This document shows, piece by piece, positions 8,350-17,338 of a DNA stretch of 64,000 nucleotides (positions are counted from its first letter, which is position 1; the number at the start of each line of letters is the position of its first letter). The stretch spans positions 1,984,001 to 2,048,000 of the forward strand of contig NZ_CP192511.1 of assembly GCF_050613185.1 (NCBI RefSeq), in the 5' to 3' direction. The notes under the pieces were generated by a model. That model saw nothing but the letters and a program-made list of their open reading frames with translations, did not search any database and was not told the DNA's origin. Made by a program: the position numbers and the translations under genes. Origin of the DNA: Chelonobacter sp050613185. GTDB lineage: Bacteria > Pseudomonadota > Gammaproteobacteria > Enterobacterales > Pasteurellaceae.

Positions 8350-9300
8350 ATGTCAGAGACATTACCAAAGGCGGCGCCACAGCCGCAACTGATTGAACAC
8401 TTGGATTTATTGGCGTTTGCCAAGATTTTATTACGTAAAAGTTGGCTGATTTTATTACTGATGGCGGTGGCAAGTGCGGTTGCTTATGTGGTAACCCAAT
8501 TTGCGATCAAGCCGTCGTGGCGCGCCGAAGCCTATGTTGAGGCGCCGAAAGAGAGTGAGTTGGGCAATTATTATGCGCTGTATAATATGTATCAGTTGGT
8601 TGACGCTAAAGGCGGCGTGGGCAACGCCGGCGAAACGGTGCAAAGTGCGGTTGAAAACAGCTTGACCCAAGGGATTTACCAACAGTTTAAACAGCAAGTG
8701 AAAGCCTATGATGTGCTAAAAAATTTCTGGCTGAACAGTGATTATTACAAACAAATGATGAATGGCGATCGCGCGCATGACGAGGCGTTGCTGGAAAGCC
8801 TGATTGCCGGCATTCACTTCACTGAAGGCAATGCGCGCAACAATAGCAATGATAAAATCGAACTCACCTTGGATAATCCGAAACAAGCCGCGGAATTATT
8901 GAATGCGTTTATTCGGTATGCCAATCTCAGCACCCGCCAAATGGAATATGGCAACTTAATTGCCAAATGGAAGAACCTGTTTGATCGCATTACGTTGGCA
9001 GCCGATAATCAACTCGGGCAAGATCAGCAAGGGCAGCTAGTGCCTGCGTCCGTGTGGCAGAGTAAGTTGGCGATGATGACTTCGGTGCAGCCGTTGGATA
9101 ATCAATTCAATGCATTTCATTATTTGAAAACGCCGGTGCAACCGCTTGCGCCATATAGTCCGAATCCGGTGTTATGGATGTTGAGCGCCGCATTTGCCGC
9201 ACTGTTATTCGGTTGTGCTTTTGCGGTTATCTTGGCATTAAGGGATTTCTCTCGCAGACAAGCGCACTTACAACCGGGAGCGGAAAAAGAACATGGCTAA
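8350..9300 (+). CDS. wzzE: ECA polysaccharide chain length modulator (Wzz family)
   Basis: WzzE is an inner-membrane copolymerase that sets the number of ECA repeats made by WzyE. The product of about 316 residues has the Wzz layout: an N-terminal membrane segment (about residues 32-52), a periplasmic domain, and a C-terminal membrane segment (about 275-295). It includes 'PSWRAEAYVEAPKESELGNY'. I chose the ATG at 8350, which has AAGGA nine bases upstream. An in-frame ATG at 8320 overlaps the wecA stop and would add ten residues. The gene overlaps wecB by 8 bases. Confidence 0.88.
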   Translation: MSETLPKAAPQPQLIEHLDLLAFAKILLRKSWLILLLMAVASAVAYVVTQFAIKPSWRAEAYVEAPKESELGNYYALYNMYQLVDAKGGVGNAGETVQSAVENSLTQGIYQQFKQQVKAYDVLKNFWLNSDYYKQMMNGDRAHDEALLESLIAGIHFTEGNARNNSNDKIELTLDNPKQAAELLNAFIRYANLSTRQMEYGNLIAKWKNLFDRITLAADNQLGQDQQGQLVPASVWQSKLAMMTSVQPLDNQFNAFHYLKTPVQPLAPYSPNPVLWMLSAAFAALLFGCAFAVILALRDFSRRQAHLQPGAEKEHG

Positions 9301-10432
9301 ATTAAAAGTATTGACGGTTTTCGGCACGCGTCCGGAAGCGATCAAAATGGCACCGCTGGCACAAGCCTTGGCGCGTGAGCCGCAGATCGAAGCCAAAGTG
9401 TGCGTGACGGCACAACATCGGCAAATGTTGGATCAGGTATTACAACTGTTTGAGTTGGTGCCGGATTATGATCTGAATATTATGCAAGCCGGGCAGGATT
9501 TGACCGACATCAGTGTGCGGATCCTGCAGGAATTAAAACCGGTGCTGGCGGAATTCAAACCGGATCTGGTGTTGGTGCACGGCGATACCACCACGACCTT
9601 TGCCGCCAGTTTGGCGTGTTATTACCAACAAATCCGAGTCGGGCACGTGGAAGCGGGTTTGCGTACCGGTAATATCTATTCCCCATGGCCGGAAGAAGGC
9701 AACCGTTGTTTGACCGGCGCAATCGCCAGCTATCATTTCGCACCGACGTTAAGCTCGCAACAGAATTTATTGGCAGAAAATAAACCAACGGAAAATATTG
9801 TTGTCACAGGTAATACGGTGATTGACGCCTTGCTTTGGGTGAAACGCAAACTGGCGGCGGATACCGCACTTGCCGATCAATTGGCGCAACGCTATCCGTT
9901 TTTAGATACGCAGAAAAAACTGATTCTGGTGACCGGACATCGGCGCGAAAGCTTTGGCGCAGGTTTTGAACGAATTTGTCAGAGTTTGGCAACCCTGGCA
10001 AACAATCACCCGACAGCGCAGATTGTTTATCCGGTGCATTTGAATCCGAATGTGCGCGAGCCGGTCGAACGCTGGCTGCAAGGGATTGATAATGTCTTTT
10101 TGATTGAGCCGCAAGATTATTTGCCGTTTGTTTATCTGATGAACCGCGCTTATCTGATTTTGACTGATTCCGGCGGTATTCAGGAGGAAGCGCCGTCGTT
10201 GGGCAAACCGGTGTTGGTTATGCGCGACACCACTGAACGCCCGGAAGCGGTTCAAGCCGGCACTGTTCGCTTGGTCGGCACCGATCCGCATAAAATTATC
10301 AGCGAGGTCGAACGTTTATTAGGCGATACGCAGCATTATCAAAGCATGGCGCGTGCCAATAATCCCTATGGCGACGGCAAGGCGTGTGACAGAATCGTCA
10401 ACGCAATTAAACATTTTTTAAGAGCAGAGTAA
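9293..10432 (+). CDS. wecB: UDP-N-acetylglucosamine 2-epimerase (non-hydrolysing)
   Basis: WecB converts UDP-GlcNAc to UDP-ManNAc in the cytoplasm, the first step toward the UDP-ManNAcA donor of ECA. The 379-residue length fits the family (376 in E. coli). Visible motifs include 'VFGTRPEAIKMAPLA', 'VHGDTTTTFA', 'GHVEAGLRTGN', 'VTGHRRESFG' and 'TDSGGIQEEAPSLGKPVLVMR', which form the UDP-binding cleft and catalytic residues. It overlaps wzzE and is followed at one base by wecC, whose product uses WecB's product. Translational coupling is likely. Confidence 0.96.
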   Translation: MAKLKVLTVFGTRPEAIKMAPLAQALAREPQIEAKVCVTAQHRQMLDQVLQLFELVPDYDLNIMQAGQDLTDISVRILQELKPVLAEFKPDLVLVHGDTTTTFAASLACYYQQIRVGHVEAGLRTGNIYSPWPEEGNRCLTGAIASYHFAPTLSSQQNLLAENKPTENIVVTGNTVIDALLWVKRKLAADTALADQLAQRYPFLDTQKKLILVTGHRRESFGAGFERICQSLATLANNHPTAQIVYPVHLNPNVREPVERWLQGIDNVFLIEPQDYLPFVYLMNRAYLILTDSGGIQEEAPSLGKPVLVMRDTTERPEAVQAGTVRLVGTDPHKIISEVERLLGDTQHYQSMARANNPYGDGKACDRIVNAIKHFLRAE

Positions 10433-10433
10433 T

Positions 10434-11705
10434 ATGAACACAGAATTTAATACCATTTCGGTGATCGGCTTGGGCTATATCGGTTTACCAACGGCAACGG
10501 CATTTGCCAGTAGTGGCAAACGCGTGCTGGGCGTAGACTTAAACCGTTATGCGGTGGATACGATTAATCAAGGCAAAATCCATATTGTCGAGCCGGATTT
10601 GGATGTGGCGGTGAAAAGTGCGGTTGAAAACGGCTTATTAACCGCCAGTACCAAAGTGCTGCCTGCCGATGCGTTTCTCATCGCCGTACCGACCCCGTTT
10701 AAAGATCACTACCAGCCTGATCTGAGTTATGTGGAATCGGCTGCGAAAAGCATTGCGCCGGTGCTGCAAAAAGGCAACTTGGTGGTGTTGGAATCGACAT
10801 CGCCGGTCGGCGCCACCGAACAAGTGGAAAAATGGTTGGCGGAATTGCGTCCCGATTTGACCTTCCCGTCGCAAGCGGGCGATCAAGCGGATATTAAATT
10901 GGCGTATTGCCCTGAACGCGTCTTGCCGGGCAAAATTATGCAGGAACTGTTTTCCAACGACCGCGTGATCGGCGGCTTGTCCGATGCCTGTGCGCAACAG
11001 GCTTCACGCTTGTATAAATTGTTTGTGCAAGGCGAGTGTATCGTCACTAACGCGCGCACCGCCGAGATGTGCAAACTGACCGAAAACAGCTTCCGCGATG
11101 TCAATATTGCCTTTGCCAACGAATTATCATTGATTTGTGATCACCTCAACATCAGCGTGTGGGAATTGATTAAATTGGCGAACCGCCATCCGCGGGTGAA
11201 TATTTTGCAACCGGGCGCAGGCGTCGGCGGACATTGTATCGCGGTCGATCCGTGGTTTATCGTGGCACAAAGCCCGGAACAGGCACGCTTGATCCGCACC
11301 GCGCGCGAGGTGAACGATTATAAACCGCACTGGGTGATCGAACAGGTGAAAAAAGCCCTTGCCGAAGCCGTGACCGAGCGCAACTGCAAAGCCTCAGAGA
11401 TTACCATTGCCTGTTTAGGTTTGGCGTTCAAACCGGATATTGATGATCTGCGCGAAAGTCCGGCAGTGGAAATCACCGCCGAATTAGCCGATTGGCACGC
11501 CGGCAAGGTGTTGGCGGTTGAGCCGAATATCGAAAAATTATCGGCGCAGTTACAGCAAAAAGTCGAATTGGCAAGCCTCGACAGCGCATTGGAAAACGCC
11601 GATATTTTGGTGTTATTGGTTGATCATCAACAATTTAAAGCCGTCAGTGCAAACGTCATTACTCAGAAATGGGTGATTGATACGCGCGGCATTTGGCGCG
11701 CTTAA
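10434..11705 (+). CDS. wecC: UDP-N-acetyl-D-mannosamine dehydrogenase
   Basis: WecC oxidises UDP-ManNAc to UDP-ManNAcA with two NAD+ per turnover. The 423-residue protein has an N-terminal Rossmann fold ('GLGYIGLPTATAFA') and the central domain of UDP-glucose/mannose dehydrogenases. The active-site region 'GAGVGGHCIAVDPW' contains the catalytic cysteine. The C-terminal UDP-binding domain contains 'LGLAFKPDIDDLRESP'. In E. coli the next genes would be rffG and rffH; here wecD follows directly after 13 bases. Confidence 0.96.
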   Translation: MNTEFNTISVIGLGYIGLPTATAFASSGKRVLGVDLNRYAVDTINQGKIHIVEPDLDVAVKSAVENGLLTASTKVLPADAFLIAVPTPFKDHYQPDLSYVESAAKSIAPVLQKGNLVVLESTSPVGATEQVEKWLAELRPDLTFPSQAGDQADIKLAYCPERVLPGKIMQELFSNDRVIGGLSDACAQQASRLYKLFVQGECIVTNARTAEMCKLTENSFRDVNIAFANELSLICDHLNISVWELIKLANRHPRVNILQPGAGVGGHCIAVDPWFIVAQSPEQARLIRTAREVNDYKPHWVIEQVKKALAEAVTERNCKASEITIACLGLAFKPDIDDLRESPAVEITAELADWHAGKVLAVEPNIEKLSAQLQQKVELASLDSALENADILVLLVDHQQFKAVSANVITQKWVIDTRGIWRA

Positions 11706-11718
11706 TCGGGATAAGCTT

Positions 11719-12438
11719 ATGGAAAGTACGCATTTCAAGTTGACACGCAATGACTGGGAAAGCGACTTTTTCGCAATGGAAATCGGTCGCTTACAGTTTA
11801 CCGGCGGTGAAAATGCCGCGCCGCACACCGTACAAGGCAATGAAAGTGCGGTCTTTGCCCCGTTTGAACTGGTACAATGTAAAATCCATGCCGATCAAGC
11901 CGAGCGGATTCACCGCTTGCAGCAGTTGGGGTTTCAGTTTGTCGAGGGCGAATTGGATTTTTGTTTGCCATTGTCCGAAACCAAATCAGCTCGGAACGAA
12001 TTGCAAACCGCAAATGACCGTGATTTGGACGAATTAGAAAATTTATTCGGAGACGCATTCCAACTCAGCCGTTTTCGCCAGCCGTGGTTTAGTGCGCAAC
12101 AAAACCGCACTTTCTACCGCACTTGGATTGGCAAAGCGGTGTCGGCACAGTTTGATGACGTATGTTTAGTGCAGCGTGGCGCCGACGGCAGCATTCAAGG
12201 TGCCGTCAGTGTGCGTTCGGTCGATACGGAAAATGCCCGCGTCGGTTTGTTGGCGGTTGCCGAAAATGCCAGAGGGCAGGGCGTGGCGAAAAAATTGGTG
12301 CAAAGTGCGGTTGATTGGAGCGCGCAACGGCAACGGCAACAACTTTGGATTGCCACCCAGAGCGGCAATCAGGCAGCGATCAAGTTGTACCAACAATCGG
12401 GCAAGATTGCGCAAGTCGCATACTGGTTCTATCGTTAA
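11719..12438 (+). CDS. wecD: dTDP-4-amino-4,6-dideoxy-D-galactose acyltransferase
   Basis: WecD (RffC) acetylates dTDP-4-amino-4,6-dideoxygalactose with acetyl-CoA, giving dTDP-Fuc4NAc, the third ECA sugar donor. The product of about 239 residues ends in a GNAT domain. Its acetyl-CoA loop reads 'AVAENARGQGVAKKLV' (about residues 175-190), followed by 'IATQSGNQAAIKLYQQSG'. The frame is open further upstream into wecC, but the ATG at 11719 starts after the wecC stop and begins the conserved part. Position in the operon and fold support the name; sequence conservation in the N-terminal half is low. Confidence 0.88.
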   Translation: MESTHFKLTRNDWESDFFAMEIGRLQFTGGENAAPHTVQGNESAVFAPFELVQCKIHADQAERIHRLQQLGFQFVEGELDFCLPLSETKSARNELQTANDRDLDELENLFGDAFQLSRFRQPWFSAQQNRTFYRTWIGKAVSAQFDDVCLVQRGADGSIQGAVSVRSVDTENARVGLLAVAENARGQGVAKKLVQSAVDWSAQRQRQQLWIATQSGNQAAIKLYQQSGKIAQVAYWFYR

Positions 12439-12455
12439 ATAATAAGAGATAAACA

Positions 12456-13586
12456 ATGATTCCATTTAATAAACCGCCGGTCGTCGGCACAGAACAACAG
12501 CAGATCGCCAACGCCTTAACCACCGGCAAACTCAGCGGCGACGGTCCATTCACCAAATTGGCGGAGCAATGGCAACAACAGCGCTTTAATGCCAAAAAAG
12601 TGTTGCTCACCCCGTCATGCACCGCTTCGTTAGAAATGGCGGCGCTGCTGATTGACATTCAACCCGGCGATGAAGTAATTATGCCGAGTTACACTTTCGT
12701 TTCCACCGCCAATGCTTTCGTATTGCGCGGTGCGACCATTGTGTTTGTCGATATACGCCAAGATACAATGAACTTGGACGAAAGTAAGATCGAAGCGGCA
12801 ATCACCGCGAAAACCAAAGCGATTGTGCCGGTGCATTACGCTGGTGTCGCCTGTGAAATGGACACTATTATGGCGATTGCCGAGAAACATAAACTGTGGG
12901 TGATCGAAGACGCAGCGCAGGGCGTGATGGCAACTTATAAAGGCAAAGCGTTAGGTACTATCGGGCATATCGGTTGCTATAGTTTCCACGAAACCAAAAA
13001 TTATACCGCCGGCGGTGAGGGCGGCGCCAGTCTGATTAACGATGAAAAATTGATTGAACGCGCGGAAATTATCCGTGAAAAAGGCACCAATCGCAGTCAA
13101 TTTTTCCGCGGACAGGTGGATAAATACACCTGGCGTGATATGGGATCAAGCTTCTTAATGTCGGATCTGCAAGCGGCGTATCTGTATGCGCAATTCGAGG
13201 CGGCGGACGCAATCAACCAACGCCGTTTGGCAATTTGGCAGCGTTATTACCGAGCGTTTCAACCGTTTGCTAATGGGCGCGTAACCTTGCCGAGCATTCC
13301 GTCAGATTGCCGGCACAATGCGCATATGTTTTACCTCAAACTACGTGATATTGCCGACCGCACTTCCTTTATTGATGGATTGAAAGCGGCAGAGATTATG
13401 AGCGTATTCCATTATGTGCCGTTGCATTCCAGTCCGGCGGGAGAGAAATTCGGGCGTTTTGACGGCACGGATCAATTTACCACCCAAGAGAGCGAGCGCT
13501 TGGTGCGCTTGCCGTTGTTCTATAATATGACGGACAGCGAGGTGGAAAAGGTGATTTCGGTTGCGACAGCGTATCTGCAAGCGTAA
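12456..13586 (+). CDS. wecE: dTDP-4-amino-4,6-dideoxygalactose transaminase
   Basis: WecE (RffA) moves an amino group from glutamate onto dTDP-4-keto-6-deoxyglucose, making the substrate of WecD. The 376-residue protein is a DegT/DnrJ/EryC1-family aminotransferase. It starts 'MIPFNKPPVVGTE', has the aspartate of 'VIEDAAQG', and the cofactor lysine at about residue 181 in 'SFHETKNYTAGGEGG', the same position as in E. coli WecE. It lies 17 bases after wecD. Its substrate requires RmlA/RmlB-type enzymes (RffH/RffG), which are not encoded in this operon. Confidence 0.95.
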   Translation: MIPFNKPPVVGTEQQQIANALTTGKLSGDGPFTKLAEQWQQQRFNAKKVLLTPSCTASLEMAALLIDIQPGDEVIMPSYTFVSTANAFVLRGATIVFVDIRQDTMNLDESKIEAAITAKTKAIVPVHYAGVACEMDTIMAIAEKHKLWVIEDAAQGVMATYKGKALGTIGHIGCYSFHETKNYTAGGEGGASLINDEKLIERAEIIREKGTNRSQFFRGQVDKYTWRDMGSSFLMSDLQAAYLYAQFEAADAINQRRLAIWQRYYRAFQPFANGRVTLPSIPSDCRHNAHMFYLKLRDIADRTSFIDGLKAAEIMSVFHYVPLHSSPAGEKFGRFDGTDQFTTQESERLVRLPLFYNMTDSEVEKVISVATAYLQA

Positions 13587-13591
13587 GTATG

Positions 13592-13631
13592 ACCGCACTT
13601 TGTCTATGCGAAACACTGATGAAAGTGCGGT
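13592..13631. repeat. Inverted uptake-signal pair inside the wec operon
   Basis: ACCGCACTTT at 13592-13601 and AAAGTGCGGT at 13622-13631 form a 10-bp perfect stem with a 20-base loop in the gap between wecE and wzxE. No T-run follows on the plus strand, so it may be a weak terminator, a pause site or an mRNA-stabilising hairpin rather than the end of the operon. Confidence 0.7.
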
Positions 13632-13640
13632 AATCGATTT

Positions 13641-14918
13641 ATGAAAAAATCCCTTGGCACAACCACCATTTGGACCGCGTCGTCCACCTTGGTTAAAATT
13701 CTTATCGGCTTACTGGTGGTCAAACTGCTGGCGGTGGCGTTCGGCACCGAAGGCGTCGGGCGCGCGGCGAACTATATGACGCTGTTGACCGTGCTCGGCG
13801 TATTTGCCGGCGGCGGGATTTTTAACGGCGTGACCAAATATGTGGCGGAATATGATGATAATCCGTCGCAGTTGCGTAATGTCTTGGCGACGTCCTCGTT
13901 TATTATTTTGCTGTTTTCGGCACTGGTCGGGCTATTATTATTCGCTTTTGCTACGCCGATTGCCGATTTTCTGTTTGCCGAAAGCGGCTATCATAATGTG
14001 ATTCGCTCGCTTGCGCTGCTGCAATTCGGCATTGCCTTGAGTAACTATTTTCTTGCCATTTTGCGTGGACAGCGCAACGCCAAAGCCAATGCGCTGAGTA
14101 TTATCGTCGGTTCATTGCTGGGCGTTATGCTGTTTTTACTGGGTTTATTCTATTTCGGTTACCAAGGGGCATTAGTCGGTTTGGCAGTTATTCCCGCGGC
14201 AGCGTTTTTACCGGCAATTTTTGCCTTGAGAAAACCATTTTCGCGGACATGGCTTAAACCGCACTTTACAACAACACAAGCGCAAAAATTACTCAAATTT
14301 TCCGGTATGGTGTTTGTCACGGCAATCACTTTACCGGTGGCGTATATTGTCATGCGGGATCGATTACTCGAATTTTATAGCGTGCATGATGTCGGGCTGT
14401 GGCAAGGTGTCAGTAAAATTTCCGATGCTTACTTACAATTTATTACCGCCGCATTCTCCGTTTACTTGTTACCGACGTTTGCCAAATTACCCGATCGTTA
14501 TGCGATTAAACGGGAAGTCGGCAAGGCGTTAAAATTTGTAGTGCCGGCGGTGGTGTTGGTCAGCGTGCTAATCTATGTGTTGCGTGCGGTCGTGATCCGT
14601 GTCCTGTTTTCCGAACAATTTTTGCCGATGCAAAATTTGTTTATTTGGCAGCTTGCGGGCGATGTGTTCAAGGTGTCGGCGTATGTGTTCGGTTATCTGA
14701 TTGTGGCGAAAGCGGCGTTGAAATTGTATGTGCTAGCGGAGATCAGTCAGTTTGCGTTGCTGCTTGCGACCTCGTATTGGCTGATTCCGCTGAATGGGGC
14801 AATCGGCGCAACCCAATCTTATTTCATCACCTATTTCAGCTATTTTGTATGTTGTGTGATTGGTTTTTCAGTTTACCTCAAACGTGCCAATCGTCGCCCA
14901 ATCAAGGATAACTCATGA
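13641..14918 (+). CDS. wzxE: Lipid III (ECA) flippase
   Basis: WzxE flips the completed undecaprenyl-linked ECA trisaccharide to the periplasmic face of the inner membrane. The 425-residue product is predicted to have about 12 membrane segments and belongs to the polysaccharide-transporter family of the MOP superfamily. Recognisable segments include the N-terminal 'LGTTTIWTASSTLVKILIGLL' region and 'GVFAGGGIFNGVTKYVAEY', typical of WzxE. The stop overlaps the wecF start by 4 bases (ATGA), indicating tight coupling. Family and context agree. Confidence 0.92.
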   Translation: MKKSLGTTTIWTASSTLVKILIGLLVVKLLAVAFGTEGVGRAANYMTLLTVLGVFAGGGIFNGVTKYVAEYDDNPSQLRNVLATSSFIILLFSALVGLLLFAFATPIADFLFAESGYHNVIRSLALLQFGIALSNYFLAILRGQRNAKANALSIIVGSLLGVMLFLLGLFYFGYQGALVGLAVIPAAAFLPAIFALRKPFSRTWLKPHFTTTQAQKLLKFSGMVFVTAITLPVAYIVMRDRLLEFYSVHDVGLWQGVSKISDAYLQFITAAFSVYLLPTFAKLPDRYAIKREVGKALKFVVPAVVLVSVLIYVLRAVVIRVLFSEQFLPMQNLFIWQLAGDVFKVSAYVFGYLIVAKAALKLYVLAEISQFALLLATSYWLIPLNGAIGATQSYFITYFSYFVCCVIGFSVYLKRANRRPIKDNS

Positions 14919-15970
14919 GAATTTGCCATATTTTAGGCTCGGATATTCCGCACCATAACCAAACCGTGATGGCGTTTTTCCGCGATCAACTGTGGGATCG
15001 CATTCCGCCACAAGCACGCGCGGCGTTTTATATTGTCGGCGGCGATAGCGACAATGATCCGCCGCAAGTGAAACGTTTTGCCGATAAAAAGTCATTGGCG
15101 ACCTTTTTAATCCAAGAAGCGAAACAGCGCGACGATACCTTTTATCTGTTGCACGGGCAGTTTAATCTCACTATTTGGCTAGCGATTTTATTTAACCGTT
15201 TGCCGTTGGATCGGTTGGGTTGGCATATTTGGGGCGCGGATCTGTATGAGGATTCTACTCAGTTAAAATTTAAATTGTTCTATCCGTTGCGCCGCTTGGC
15301 ACAGAAAAAATTACGCCATGTGTTTGCCACTGCGGGCGATCTGCAACGGTTTAGCCAACTTAATCAAACAGCAGAAAAAACGGTGCTGTATTTTCCGACC
15401 AAAATGGATCTCGGTTTGCAAGTGCCGGACAATCATCAAAGTGCGGTGCTCACGATTTTGCTTGGCAATTCCGGTGATCAATCCAATCGCCATTTAGAGG
15501 CGTTGGCACAAATCAAACAACAATTAGGCGAACAAGTGCGCATTATTATTCCGATGGGCTATCCGGAAAATAACCACGCCTATATTGCGCAGGTTCGGCA
15601 GAAAGCACGCGCCTTGTTTGCACCAAGTGCGGTTGAAATTTTAGAACGGCGTATTGAGTTTCAAGACTATTTGAGTATGTTGGCGCAATGTGATCTGGGC
15701 TATTTTATTTTTGTGCGCCAACAAGGGATTGGAACAATCTGTTTATTGACACAATTTGAGATTCCCTTGGTGTTGAATCCGCAAAATCCGTTCTGTTTGG
15801 ATCTGCAACAACAGCAAGTGCCGTTTATTGCCATGAATGCGCTGAACCGCGAAGCCGTTGCACAGTGCAAAGTGCGGTTAGCGGCATTGGATAAAACGCA
15901 AATTGATTTTTTTGCGCCGAATTTTGCCGACGGCTGGATTCGGATGTTAAACGAATGGGGACAAAAATAG
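14915..15970 (+). CDS. wecF: TDP-Fuc4NAc:lipid II Fuc4NAc transferase
   Basis: WecF adds 4-acetamido-4,6-dideoxygalactose to the ManNAcA-GlcNAc lipid, finishing the ECA repeat unit on the cytoplasmic face. The 351-residue protein has no membrane segment. It shows features of the glycosyltransferase family 56 protein, such as 'HILGSDIPHHNQTV', 'WHIWGADLYED' and 'ILLGNSGDQSNRHLEAL'. The length is close to the E. coli enzyme (359). It overlaps wzxE and is followed within five bases by wzyE. Confidence 0.94.
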   Translation: MRICHILGSDIPHHNQTVMAFFRDQLWDRIPPQARAAFYIVGGDSDNDPPQVKRFADKKSLATFLIQEAKQRDDTFYLLHGQFNLTIWLAILFNRLPLDRLGWHIWGADLYEDSTQLKFKLFYPLRRLAQKKLRHVFATAGDLQRFSQLNQTAEKTVLYFPTKMDLGLQVPDNHQSAVLTILLGNSGDQSNRHLEALAQIKQQLGEQVRIIIPMGYPENNHAYIAQVRQKARALFAPSAVEILERRIEFQDYLSMLAQCDLGYFIFVRQQGIGTICLLTQFEIPLVLNPQNPFCLDLQQQQVPFIAMNALNREAVAQCKVRLAALDKTQIDFFAPNFADGWIRMLNEWGQK

Positions 15971-15974
15971 CCAT

Positions 15975-17330
15975 ATGTTGAGTTTAACCCAACTGAGCGC
16001 TTTGGTGCTGCTTTATACTTTCTCGCTTGTGCTGATTGGCTATCTTGCCTACCAAGCGTTTAAAAAAGTGCGGTTTTCTTTCCACCTGTTGTTTACGCTG
16101 GTTTATTTGTTGACGTTTTATTTAGGCTTTCCGTTCAGCATGATTTTGGCATTCGGTTTCAATGTACAAACATTACCGTTTGAAATTTTGTTTATTAGCC
16201 TGTTCTCCGCATTGGCATTCTATATTTTATATTATGTCTGCTATCAAGTGCGGTTGCTGCCGAAAACGATGGCTTTAAAACCGCATTCAGCGCGTACTGT
16301 TGTGCAAACGGCACGGCAAAATTCGGCCGGCGAAGGCATTATCACCGCATTGCTCTTGATGTTAGTGGCATTAATCACCATCGGCTTATTTTTCAGTTTA
16401 AACGGTTTTTTACTGTTCAAACTGGATAGTTACAGTCAAATTTTTTCACAAAGCGTCAGCGGCACCGCACTTAAACGCTTTTTCTATTTTTTCTTACCGG
16501 CATTATTGATTTTCTATTTTTTAAAACCGAGTAAACCGAATTGGTGGCTGTTTTTATTGTTCGGCGTCAGTTTCGGTGTGTTGACCTATTTATTGGTCGG
16601 CGGCACCCGTGCCAATATTGCGTTGGCAGTGGCAATTTTCTTTTTTATTGGTATCAGCAAAGGCTATATTTCGATTGTCACCTTAGCCATTGCAGGGGCA
16701 ACGGCGATTGTCGCCATGTTCGGTTTGGCATTGGCGCGTTACGGCTTGGATGTCAGCGGCAGCGAAGCGTTTTATACTTTTTTATATTTGACCCGCGATA
16801 CTTTTTCGCCATGGGAAAATCTGGCATTGTTGTTATCCCATTATCAACAGATTGAATTCCAAGGGCTTGCGCCGATTGTGCGTGATTTCTATGTGTTTAT
16901 TCCGAAAGGCGTTTGGGAAAACCGTCCTGATTTGGTGGTCAACGCTGCCAATTACTTCACTTGGGAAGTGTTGAATTATTACGCCGGGCTGGCAATTTCA
17001 CCGACGTTGCTTGGATCTTTGCTGATTATGGGCGGAATTCCGTTTATGCTGTTGGGCGCGGTCATTTGCGGCTGGCTGATCAAAGGTATGGATTTTCTTT
17101 ATCACTATGCTAAACACAGCTTGAATCGCAGCAATGCGGCATTGATTCAGGCGTACTGTTTTGCCAATATTTTTAATATTATCGTGTTGGTCAGGGAAGG
17201 AATGGACGCGTTTATTTCGCGCTGGGTGTTCTTTTCGCTGATTTTTATTGCTGCGGTAGTAATCGGTAAATCGGTGGTCTTACTTATGCGCAAAACCGGC
17301 AGCGTGCGTTATAAATTCGTGAACAGTTGA
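15975..17330 (+). CDS. wzyE: Probable ECA polymerase
   Basis: WzyE joins the flipped trisaccharide repeats into linear ECA chains in the periplasm, together with WzzE. The 451-residue protein is almost entirely hydrophobic with about 11 membrane segments. It contains the conserved 'VGGTRANIALAVAIFFFIGISKG' region and 'DTFSPWENLALLL', typical of WzyE rather than O-antigen Wzy proteins, which are far less conserved. The next gene begins at or just after its stop. Assignment rests on these motifs and on position between wecF and wecG. Confidence 0.92.
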   Translation: MLSLTQLSALVLLYTFSLVLIGYLAYQAFKKVRFSFHLLFTLVYLLTFYLGFPFSMILAFGFNVQTLPFEILFISLFSALAFYILYYVCYQVRLLPKTMALKPHSARTVVQTARQNSAGEGIITALLLMLVALITIGLFFSLNGFLLFKLDSYSQIFSQSVSGTALKRFFYFFLPALLIFYFLKPSKPNWWLFLLFGVSFGVLTYLLVGGTRANIALAVAIFFFIGISKGYISIVTLAIAGATAIVAMFGLALARYGLDVSGSEAFYTFLYLTRDTFSPWENLALLLSHYQQIEFQGLAPIVRDFYVFIPKGVWENRPDLVVNAANYFTWEVLNYYAGLAISPTLLGSLLIMGGIPFMLLGAVICGWLIKGMDFLYHYAKHSLNRSNAALIQAYCFANIFNIIVLVREGMDAFISRWVFFSLIFIAAVVIGKSVVLLMRKTGSVRYKFVNS

Positions 17331-17338
17331 GAGTAACA

